Source of the DNA: an uncultured Cryptobacterium sp.
Lineage (GTDB): Bacteria > Actinomycetota > Coriobacteriia > Coriobacteriales > Eggerthellaceae
DNA: 8,421 nucleotides
Assembly: GCA_900554685.1 (NCBI GenBank)
Contig: USIG01000073.1
Span: 1-8,421 of the forward strand
Direction: 5' to 3'
The notes under the pieces are model-generated. The model searched no databases. It had not been told where the DNA came from and saw only the letters and a program-made list of their open reading frames with translations. Each line of letters opens with the position of its first letter. The stretch's first letter is position 1. The position numbers and the translations under genes are program-made. Shown here one piece after another: positions 1-5,317 of this stretch.

Positions 1-26
1 ATCGAGGAGAAGATATCCATGAGTAA
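1..26 (+). CDS. possible 3' end of an upstream trp gene (partial)
   Basis: The left edge carries 18 bp before trpA, and all three plus frames are open there. One frame ends with TAA at 24-26 and reads RGEDIHE, overlapping the trpA start by 8 nt. Another ends with TGA at 20-22 in the ATGA arrangement and reads SRRRYP. Either overlap would fit the translational coupling of trpB and trpA that is usual in trp operons. The first tail is loosely reminiscent of the glycine/arginine-rich end of TrpB, but seven residues are too few to assign. The choice of frame and the identity as trpB are inference from context. Confidence 0.3.
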
Positions 27-795
27 CATTGCCCGCGCATTCGAAAACGGAAAAGCTTTCATCCCTTTTATTACCTGCGGTGATCCCGATTTGGAAACAA
101 CCGAACAGCTCGTTTATGCTCTTGAACGAGCTGGAGCCGACTTGATAGAACTCGGCATCCCTTTTTCAGATCCCACTGCAGAAGGTCCTGTGATTCAAGA
201 AGCCAACGTTCGCTCCCTTGCGCAAGGAACCACCACCGATAAAGTCTTTGATCTTGTAGAACGTATTAGAAAGAATACCTCTATTCCTTTGGTTTTCATG
301 ACCTATGCCAACGTTGTTTTTTCCTATGGAATCGAGCGCTTCGCACAAAAAGCAGCTCAGGTACACCTTGACGGTATTATTCTGCCTGACGTTCCCTTCG
401 AAGAGTCAGAAGAATTTGAACTACCTTTTGCCAAGGTTGGCATTGACCGCATTCCTATGATTGCCCCTACCTCGCACGAGCGCATTTCTGCCATTGCAAA
501 AAAAGCTCATGGTTTTGTATATTGCGTGTCTTCTTTGGGAGTCACTGGCGTACGTTCACACATCACCACCGATGTGGGTGCTATGGTCAAGCTCGTCAAA
601 CAGCAGCAGCCTATTCCCTGCGCTATTGGTTTTGGTATTGCTACCCCAGAACAAGCGCAAGCTATGGCACGCGTTAGCGATGGAGCCATTGTAGGCAGCG
701 CCATTGTAAAGCTCTGCGCTCAGTATGGCAAAGACTGCGTACCTTATGTAGAAAGCTATGTACGTACCATGAAGGAAGCGGTTTTGCAAGCCTAG
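19..795 (+). CDS. trpA: tryptophan synthase alpha subunit
   Basis: TrpA splits indole-3-glycerol phosphate into indole and glyceraldehyde 3-phosphate in the cytoplasm and passes indole through a tunnel to its TrpB partner. The 258-residue length is typical for this TIM-barrel family. Visible signatures are FIPFITCGDPD (residues 14-24), IELGIPFSDP (43-52) with catalytic Glu44, GVTGVRS near residue 175, and the phosphate-binding GFGIATPEQ and DGAIVGSAIVKL near the C-terminus. The second catalytic acid, Asp60 of the Salmonella enzyme, aligns with Glu55 in the segment PTAEGPVIQ; I recall the same variant in other Gram-positive TrpA proteins. A GAGGAGA ribosome site at 4-10 stands 8 nt before the ATG. 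Nothing resembling an intrinsic terminator follows the TAG stop. The identification is secure. Confidence 0.97.
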   Translation: MSNIARAFENGKAFIPFITCGDPDLETTEQLVYALERAGADLIELGIPFSDPTAEGPVIQEANVRSLAQGTTTDKVFDLVERIRKNTSIPLVFMTYANVVFSYGIERFAQKAAQVHLDGIILPDVPFEESEEFELPFAKVGIDRIPMIAPTSHERISAIAKKAHGFVYCVSSLGVTGVRSHITTDVGAMVKLVKQQQPIPCAIGFGIATPEQAQAMARVSDGAIVGSAIVKLCAQYGKDCVPYVESYVRTMKEAVLQA

Positions 796-827
796 CTTTC
801 AGAGATTTAGCGTGTACTTTCAGTTTG

Positions 828-870
828 CACTGCCTGAATCAACGATAAATCGGTGGTTCACTGGCTGAAT
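828..870 (+). repeat. pair of 12-bp direct repeats, 31 bp apart
   Basis: CACTGCCTGAAT at 828-839 recurs as CACTGGCTGAAT at 859-870, matching at 11 of 12 positions. The 31-bp spacing is close to three helical turns, as might suit a regulator binding one face of the DNA. It lies between trpA and the promoter-like region of the next gene. No known operator is recognised, and a chance match is possible. Confidence 0.3.
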
Positions 871-904
871 TGAGGGGTTATTCGGATGTCTCTGTCGTTT
901 CGAA

Positions 905-960
905 TTTATATACAAAATTGATACATTTATACATAAAATGACATAAAAACCGCTAGAATG
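905..960 (+). promoter_or_regulatory. AT-rich promoter-like region upstream of the LTA-synthase-like gene
   Basis: This is the only strongly AT-rich stretch in the 239-bp spacer between trpA and the next gene. It holds TTGATA (918-923, close to a -35 box), followed 18 nt later by CATAAA (942-947). It also holds TAGAAT (954-959), five of six matches to a -10 box but without a good -35 at normal spacing. ACATAAAA occurs twice, at 931-938 and 941-948, one helical turn apart. A separate promoter here is likely because the gene is unrelated to trp. Which hexamers are used cannot be told. Confidence 0.4.
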
Positions 961-978
961 CTAAACACTTTGTGATCG

Positions 979-1004
979 AGAGAGGAAAGGTTTCTTTCCT
1001 CTCT
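979..1004 (+). promoter_or_regulatory. perfect 11-bp hairpin in the leader of the LTA-synthase-like gene
   Basis: AGAGAGGAAAG (979-989) pairs perfectly with CTTTCCTCTCT (994-1004) across a 4-nt GTTT loop. It ends 14 nt before the ribosome site AAGGA (1019-1023) of the downstream gene. No run of T follows on either strand, so it is not a standard intrinsic terminator. It is better read as a structure in the 5' untranslated region or a protein-binding palindrome. An effect on trp readthrough or translation of the next gene is possible but unproven. Confidence 0.5.
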
Positions 1005-1034
1005 ACCCTATAACCCTCAAGGATAGTAATCCCT

Positions 1035-2972
1035 ATGTTTGGTATTGATCTTTCTTGGCAAACTGCACTTGTCGCATTTGTTTTCTTTGCTGCCTTTGTA
1101 GCACTTTTGGTATGCCGCAAACGCCTCTTTACCTATGCGGATAAAAAAGCCCTACCCGTTAATACGATTCAGCGCTATCTTAGACCTTTTATCGTATTTC
1201 TTTGTATTCCTGCAGGCTTTCTCCTGGTAGAACTTCCCTACAATACTCAGCTCTTTGAAATGGAGCCTTCTTTTGTCCTGCTTAATTGCGCGATAATAGC
1301 TGTTTTATGTGCCTTTATCTATTCCCTAGGACAGCGTACTAAAACCTCTTTAGTGGTGTTTTTACTCATTTGTTTTGTCATAGGTGTGGCAAATCATTTC
1401 GTAGCCCTCTTTAAAGGACAACCCATCTTGCCTTCCGATGTTGTTGCGCTTCAAACCGCTGCAGCCGTAGGCGCAGGATATACCTATGTTATCGATGATG
1501 CCATCATGAACGCTTGGATTATATTCGAGATCCTCGCCTGCCTTTTAACCCTTATTCCCTCTGCTCGTCTCTCCAAGCGATCAATTCTGGTCAATAGTAT
1601 CCTTGCTGCTCTTATTGGCCTGTGCTCGTACGCTTGGTATGCTACGGTCGATATCGAAAAAGACTATGACTGCTCTGTCGATGTGTGGAGCAGCCTTAAT
1701 TCGTACCGTGAGCACGGCGCACTTCTTTGTTTTTTACAGCGTGCCCAGCAGTTGACCCCTCAGCAGCCTGAAGGCTACTCCTCCGAAGAGGCATACAACT
1801 TACGAAGTGGCACTTCTACAACCTACAACGACGAAATACTTTCAACAGCAAACCTTACCGAACAAGCTCAGGCACTTGCCCCTCAAGTACAGCCCAGCAT
1901 TATTGTCATCATGAACGAAACCTTTTCGGATATTTCCCTCTATAGCACCATTGATGATTCCTATGAGGGAATCCCTTTGTTTCGCTCGCTCTGTGATGAG
2001 GCGCTTCTTTCGGGAAATGCCTATGTCTCCGCCCTTGGAGGAGGCACCTGTAATAGCGAATTTGAATTTTTAACCGGATCGAGCACCGGACTTCTTGGCG
2101 CAGGTGTGTACCCCTATATGCTCTACGATCTCCAAGATGTTGACAATGTAGCGCAATATCTTTCTTCTGCTGGATACAAAACAAGTGCAATTCATCCTGC
2201 AAACGCCTCTAACTGGCGACGCGATCGAGTTTACGAGCAGCTTGGTTTCGAGACGTTTTACGATATTACCAGCTTCGAGAATGCTGAAACTCGCCGTGGT
2301 CTCGTAACCGATGCAGCAACCTATGACCTTGTCCTTGATTTGCTCTCCAAAGATGACACTCCTCAGTTTATTTTCGATGTGACTATCGCAAATCATAGTG
2401 GTTATGAAACAGGCGAACTGAGCGAAGAGGAAACCATTACCACCTTGGTAAATGGCGAAGACGATGCTGCGGTAGACGAATACATCAGCTGCATTCGTCA
2501 TTCCGATATTGAGTTTTACGAATTTATAAATGCCCTTAAAAATCTCGATAGGCCTGTTATCGTGTGTATGTTTGGCGACCACCAGCCAGAATTTGCCGAT
2601 GAGCTTGCCGAAGCATCAACAGGCATTTCTTTGAGCAATTTTGATATAGAGCAAACACAGATGCGCTATCAGACACCCTATATCATTTGGACCAATAGTG
2701 ATGAATTAAAACACGTTAACAAAAGCAACCAGACATACAATCTGAGCCTTAATTATCTGGGAGCACACGTACTCAAAGCCTCTGGCTTATCACTCGATGA
2801 ATACTTTGCTTTTCTCCTTTCTCTTGAACAAGAAATACCCGCCATCAACTTAAACGGGTATGAAGATGCATCAGGAACCTGGTATTGGCAAGGAGAAGAA
2901 AGTGAAGTATCGCAAGCCCGTAAAGAGCTTGCGATCGTCCAGCACAATAATTTATTTGATAAGGATAACTAG
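1035..2972 (+). CDS. LTA synthase / MdoB-like membrane sulfatase-fold enzyme
   Basis: This is a polytopic membrane protein with an outward-facing alkaline-phosphatase-superfamily domain, the plan of lipoteichoic acid synthase. That family transfers glycerol phosphate from phosphatidylglycerol to a growing polymer or a glycan. Hydrophobic segments lie near residues 7-27, 49-67, 79-98, 104-125, 159-175 and 184-203. The segment QPILPSDVVAL (129-139) resembles the conserved loop of the family. The catalytic domain starts near 288: Glu295 in MNETFSD is the expected metal ligand, Thr338 in GGGTCNSEF the expected nucleophile, and NWRRDRVYEQLGF (393-405), His454 in IANHSGY and Asp515-His516 in GDHQPEF complete the site. 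The length of 645 residues is normal. The start ATG has AAGGA 11 nt upstream. The polymer made, and hence a name such as ltaS, cannot be fixed from sequence. The gene stands alone, with no wall-polymer neighbours. Confidence 0.88.
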   Translation: MFGIDLSWQTALVAFVFFAAFVALLVCRKRLFTYADKKALPVNTIQRYLRPFIVFLCIPAGFLLVELPYNTQLFEMEPSFVLLNCAIIAVLCAFIYSLGQRTKTSLVVFLLICFVIGVANHFVALFKGQPILPSDVVALQTAAAVGAGYTYVIDDAIMNAWIIFEILACLLTLIPSARLSKRSILVNSILAALIGLCSYAWYATVDIEKDYDCSVDVWSSLNSYREHGALLCFLQRAQQLTPQQPEGYSSEEAYNLRSGTSTTYNDEILSTANLTEQAQALAPQVQPSIIVIMNETFSDISLYSTIDDSYEGIPLFRSLCDEALLSGNAYVSALGGGTCNSEFEFLTGSSTGLLGAGVYPYMLYDLQDVDNVAQYLSSAGYKTSAIHPANASNWRRDRVYEQLGFETFYDITSFENAETRRGLVTDAATYDLVLDLLSKDDTPQFIFDVTIANHSGYETGELSEEETITTLVNGEDDAAVDEYISCIRHSDIEFYEFINALKNLDRPVIVCMFGDHQPEFADELAEASTGISLSNFDIEQTQMRYQTPYIIWTNSDELKHVNKSNQTYNLSLNYLGAHVLKASGLSLDEYFAFLLSLEQEIPAINLNGYEDASGTWYWQGEESEVSQARKELAIVQHNNLFDKDN

Positions 2973-2983
2973 CAAAAAAGGAA

Positions 2984-3523
2984 CTAGCGACCCTTTGCCA
3001 TCTTAGCGGCAACTTCTTCAGGAGAAAGCTGAGTCTCTTCAAAGATGCTATCAGAATCAAGACCGAATGCTGTATGCAAGCAACGAACTGCTGTTTGAAC
3101 CTGACTTGCTTCAACCACAACAGAAATACGAATAGGGCTGGTAGAAATCATCATGATGTTTACGTTATTTTCCGCCAAAGCAGCAAACGCCTTCGCAGCA
3201 ACACCAGGACTTGATTTCATGCCGGTTCCCACCAATGAAACCTTTGCGATATTGTCATCCATCAAAGAAGTAGCACCAAACTGCTGAGTAATGCGCTCCA
3301 CAGCCGAAAGTGCCTGTTCCTTTTGAGAACCAGGGAAGGTAAAGGAGATATTTGCCTTACCGTCATTGGTAACATTTTGGATGATCATATCAACCGAAAC
3401 ATCGCTAGAAGCCAAAATAGAAAATACTCGTGCCGCGATACCTAATTCATCAGGAAGACCACGAAGAGTAATTTTCATTTCGGATGTATCGTGTGCAATA
3501 CCAGAAATAACTGCCTGCTCCAT
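2984..3523 (-). CDS. aspartate kinase beta subunit from an internal in-frame start
   Basis: An in-frame ATG (codon 247 of the 425-residue protein) is preceded by a full Shine-Dalgarno sequence inside the coding region. It would give a 179-residue product starting MEQAVISGIAHD and made almost wholly of the two ACT domains. Bacillus subtilis aspartokinase II and Corynebacterium glutamicum LysC make just such a beta subunit of similar size from an internal start at a similar point in the protein, forming alpha2beta2 enzymes in which the beta chains bind the feedback inhibitor. The start and ribosome site are seen directly; use of the start here is inferred from those homologues. Confidence 0.65.
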   Translation of the reverse strand: MEQAVISGIAHDTSEMKITLRGLPDELGIAARVFSILASSDVSVDMIIQNVTNDGKANISFTFPGSQKEQALSAVERITQQFGATSLMDDNIAKVSLVGTGMKSSPGVAAKAFAALAENNVNIMMISTSPIRISVVVEASQVQTAVRCLHTAFGLDSDSIFEETQLSPEEVAAKMAKGR

Positions 3524-4261
3524 AGAAGGAACGACCTCCTTGATAAGTGTGCCTTCTTCATCCGAGAAAGCAGAACGGGAATGGATGACCACCTTATATT
3601 TACGCGCAAATTCAACTGCACGTGCCTGCAAAACTCCAGCACCGCCACTTGAAAGCTCGAGCATATCATCATAGGAAATGCAGCTTAGCTTACGGGCACG
3701 CGGCGCAACACGAGGATCTGCCGTATAGATGCCTTCAACATCGGAATAAATTTCGCATACATCTGCATTAATGCCATACGCAAGCGCAACGGCTGTAGTG
3801 TCAGAGCCACCACGACCAAGCGTGGTAATGTCGCCTTCTTCAGAGACACCCTGAAAACCTGCAACAACAACGATAGCTCCTGTTGAAAGTGCCTCACGAA
3901 TCTTATCGGCATCAATATCTTCGATTTTTGCGCTCGAAAAATCATTATCGGTTGTAATGCCAGCCTGCCATCCGGTAAAGCTTACGGCATTGTAGCCTAG
4001 AGCTTGGATTGCCATAGCGAGCAAAGACATGCTTACCTGCTCTCCCGTAGAGAGCAACATATCCATTTCTCGCTTAGAAGGATGGTCGTTGAGTGCTGCT
4101 GCCAGGCCAACCAATTCATCGGTTGTTTTGCCCATCGCAGACACAACCGCCACCACATCATTACCTTGCTGCTTCATAGCAATAAGGCGTTTTGCTACGT
4201 TTTTAATTCTTTCGGGGGAAGCAACTGATGTGCCACCAAATTTTGAAACTATAAGCGCCAT
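2984..4261 (-). CDS. lysC: aspartate kinase, alpha subunit (full-length product)
   Basis: This enzyme phosphorylates aspartate to aspartyl-4-phosphate, the entry step to lysine, threonine, methionine and diaminopimelate. The 425 residues contain the kinase domain, with KFGGTSV (7-13), GFQG (135-138), GRGGSDTT (149-156) and SDVEGIYTADPR (173-184), followed by two ACT domains at about 253-325 and 340-410. This is the monofunctional layout of Bacillus and Corynebacterium enzymes, usually inhibited by lysine, alone or with threonine. The frame stays open to an ATG at 4303, but I chose the ATG at 4261: the protein then begins directly before the conserved VSKFGG, and the extra 14 codons would cover the likely promoter. 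The ribosome site is weak (AAAGAAG). The stop codon lies 11 bp from that of the convergent membrane-enzyme gene. The symbol follows the usual name for this layout; ask is an equal synonym. Confidence 0.93.
   Translation of the reverse strand: MALIVSKFGGTSVASPERIKNVAKRLIAMKQQGNDVVAVVSAMGKTTDELVGLAAALNDHPSKREMDMLLSTGEQVSMSLLAMAIQALGYNAVSFTGWQAGITTDNDFSSAKIEDIDADKIREALSTGAIVVVAGFQGVSEEGDITTLGRGGSDTTAVALAYGINADVCEIYSDVEGIYTADPRVAPRARKLSCISYDDMLELSSGGAGVLQARAVEFARKYKVVIHSRSAFSDEEGTLIKEVVPSMEQAVISGIAHDTSEMKITLRGLPDELGIAARVFSILASSDVSVDMIIQNVTNDGKANISFTFPGSQKEQALSAVERITQQFGATSLMDDNIAKVSLVGTGMKSSPGVAAKAFAALAENNVNIMMISTSPIRISVVVEASQVQTAVRCLHTAFGLDSDSIFEETQLSPEEVAAKMAKGR
3534..3541 (-). promoter_or_regulatory. 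internal Shine-Dalgarno for the aspartokinase beta subunit
   Basis: Read on the minus strand, these bases are AAGGAGGT, an uninterrupted complement to the 16S rRNA tail, encoded by the Lys-Glu-Val codons at residues 239-241. Ten nucleotides separate it from the ATG at 3523. It is stronger than the ribosome site in front of the full-length gene, so the beta subunit could be made in at least equal amount. Confidence 0.65.
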
Positions 4262-4290
4262 GGTCTTCTTTCTCGCAAGAGAACAATGGC

Positions 4291-4296
4291 TATATA
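4291..4296 (-). promoter_or_regulatory. candidate -10 box for lysC
   Basis: On the minus strand these bases are TATATA, which would start transcription some 23 nt before the lysC ATG at 4261. No convincing -35 box lies 16-18 nt further upstream, so this is a weak call based mainly on position in the 117-bp spacer between the DUF47 gene and lysC. Confidence 0.3.
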
Positions 4297-4301
4297 GTAC
4301 C

Positions 4302-4326
4302 AAAAAACCGCTTTCTCTAAAGAAAA
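4302..4326 (-). terminator. weak candidate terminator after the DUF47 gene
   Basis: On the minus strand TTTTCT (4326-4321) pairs with AGAAAG (4316-4311), with one G-U pair, across a TTAG loop. CGG and then six T (4307-4302) follow. The stem is short and almost all A/U, so termination would be inefficient. Some readthrough from the DUF47 gene into lysC is therefore plausible. Confidence 0.3.
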
Positions 4327-4378
4327 GAGATCACATACGGTAGGTCACGTAAAAACAGCGGGGCAAAACAGATGTTAT

Positions 4379-5035
4379 TTAAGCGTATTTCACCATAACC
4401 ATATTCATCTTATTGGCAACCAATTCGCACTGGTCAACGCAGTCTTCCATGGCATCCAGCAAGCGGGTCCATACGATAACGCGCATGGTATGTTCACGCT
4501 CTTCGGTGTAAAGCTGACGAATGAGCTTGATGTAAAGCTCATCGGCTTCATCCTCAACTTCATTAACCTGACAAATTAGCGACTTAAACTTACTGGACTT
4601 CTTGCAATTACGGAAGTCAGCCATAGCATTGGAAAGCGCTTCGCACGAACGAACGATAAGCTTTACAAACTTCTTCGCATCATCATGCATGAAATGAATA
4701 TCGTACATATAGAAACGCTGAATAATCTCTTCGGTAAGATCGATTACCTCATCAAGGTTTTCTGCAATACCAATAACGTCCTCACGGTCGATTGGTGTGA
4801 CAAAGTCAGTTATAAGACTTTCAAAGATGCTGTGACATACCTCATCCGCCTCACGCTCGAGAGCATGAGCACGCTCGAGGCGTTGTTCAACCTGTTCTAC
4901 TGACTCAAATTCATCAACTATTTCCTTAAGAAGCTTTGCCTCTTTTACGGCAAGTTCTGCTTGTGCGTCAAATGCATCATAATAGTCAAACTTTTTCTTT
5001 TTCTTCTTAAGTTCTTTCTTAGTCAGCTTTGCCAC
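4379..5035 (-). CDS. DUF47 / PhoU-like phosphate transport regulator
   Basis: This is a 218-residue all-helical cytoplasmic protein of the DUF47 family, structural relatives of PhoU that are usually encoded beside a low-affinity Pit phosphate transporter and are thought to control it. Family features seen are the acidic pairs of a PhoU-like metal site, EREADEV (60-66) and EVEDEADEL (159-167), the hallmark FVTPIDREDV (78-87), and the amphipathic helices between them. The N-terminus is very basic, with lysines at most of residues 6-15 (KKELKKKKKK), and could contact nucleic acid or membrane phospholipid. The start is GTG, supported by GAGGGGGG (5049-5042) 6 nt upstream. No pit gene lies next to it; its neighbours are lysC downstream and the MBL gene upstream, behind a terminator. 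It probably forms its own transcription unit. Confidence 0.85.
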   Translation of the reverse strand: MAKLTKKELKKKKKKFDYYDAFDAQAELAVKEAKLLKEIVDEFESVEQVEQRLERAHALEREADEVCHSIFESLITDFVTPIDREDVIGIAENLDEVIDLTEEIIQRFYMYDIHFMHDDAKKFVKLIVRSCEALSNAMADFRNCKKSSKFKSLICQVNEVEDEADELYIKLIRQLYTEEREHTMRVIVWTRLLDAMEDCVDQCELVANKMNMVMVKYA

Positions 5036-5077
5036 CGCAATCCCCCCTCGTACGCTTCAAGAAATAATCCGTTACTA

Positions 5078-5083
5078 ATTGTA
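5078..5083 (-). promoter_or_regulatory. candidate -10 box for the DUF47 gene
   Basis: On the minus strand the bases are TACAAT, five of six matches to TATAAT, about 43 nt before the GTG start. It lies inside an imperfect inverted repeat, TTAC-AATTA-GTAA. The -35 position is poor. A promoter is expected here because a terminator closes the preceding transcript just upstream. Confidence 0.35.
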
Positions 5084-5164
5084 AACGCTCCCTTGAGTTC
5101 TTATGAGAAGAATCTAGCGGAAAAATTACTCCACACACTAAGCGGGTATGCCAAAGACTCTCTT

Positions 5165-5197
5165 AAAAAAGAGAGCTTCCTTAAAAGAAGCCCTCTT
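5165..5197 (-). terminator. intrinsic terminator of the rel-MBL operon
   Basis: On the minus strand AAGAGGGCTTC (5197-5187) pairs with GAAGCTCTCTT (5179-5169) through 11 pairs, one of them G-U, across a 7-nt loop. A run of T continues from the stem to 5165. On the plus strand the same position is an A-C mismatch and there is no T run, so the structure works for the minus strand only. It stands about 110 nt after the MBL stop codon and ahead of the DUF47 promoter region. Bases 5175-5169 could instead pair with 5164-5158 in a second hairpin with an AAAA loop (TTTT on the minus strand). Confidence 0.7.
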
Positions 5198-5214
5198 AAT
5201 TGCTCTTATCTTCT

Positions 5215-5244
5215 CTGCAGTTTCTGCAGTTTTACGCAGTTTTA
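5215..5244. repeat. three near-tandem copies of a GCAGTTT unit
   Basis: GCAGTTT occurs at 5217-5223, 5226-5232 and 5236-5242, in slightly varied units of 9 to 11 bp. It sits in the 3' untranslated region of the MBL gene, between the stop codon and the terminator. No function is recognised; replication slippage would explain it. Confidence 0.45.
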
Positions 5245-5273
5245 ATACACGAGCATTTCATCGATTGTTTTGA

Positions 5274-5317
5274 CAAAAGCATCCTTTGGCAGAAACAAAA
5301 ACTTCCTTTAACAGAAA
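5274..5317. repeat. 22-bp tandem duplication across the MBL stop codon
   Basis: The blocks 5274-5295 and 5296-5317 abut exactly and match at 18 of 22 positions; the core is TCCTTT-NN-CAGAAA. The upstream copy in gene direction (5317-5296) contains the TAA stop of the MBL gene. The second copy has diverged and has no stop in that frame, so reading past the TAA gives 21 more codons, ending at 5244-5242. It looks like an old local duplication. Confidence 0.55.

Noticed and set aside
2070..2582. A 170-codon open frame on the minus strand inside the membrane-enzyme gene.
   Set aside because: It lies wholly antisense to a well-supported catalytic domain, reads as low-complexity shadow sequence with many Cys and Ile, and resembles no family I know.
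2966..3010. A terminator between the convergent membrane-enzyme and lysC genes.
   Set aside because: On the minus strand there is a run of six T after the lysC stop, and AACTAGC occurs twice, but the only stems are 4-5 bp. That is too weak to annotate.
4262..4303. A longer aspartokinase starting at the ATG at 4303.
   Set aside because: The added 14 residues (VLYSHCSLARKK and neighbours) precede the usual family start, overlap the candidate -10 box, and have no ribosome site in front of them.
4331..4347. A 13-bp imperfect palindrome (ACATACGGTAGGT, 4333-4345) upstream of lysC as an operator.
   Set aside because: It has one mismatched pair, matches no operator I know, and lies well upstream of the likely start point; a chance match is likely.
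4262..4378. A lysine riboswitch (L-box) in front of lysC.
   Set aside because: The 117-bp spacer is too short for the roughly 170-nt aptamer plus expression platform, and I see none of the expected nested stems.
5066..5090. PhoP-type direct repeats (TTTACA with 5-bp spacing) before the DUF47 gene.
   Set aside because: Only one good half-site is present; the next unit, TAACGG, does not match well enough.
5263..5298. A consensus TTGACA (5270-5275) inside an imperfect palindrome, read as a plus-strand promoter.
   Set aside because: No -10-like hexamer lies 16-18 nt downstream and no plus-strand gene follows; it is inside the 3' region of the MBL transcript.
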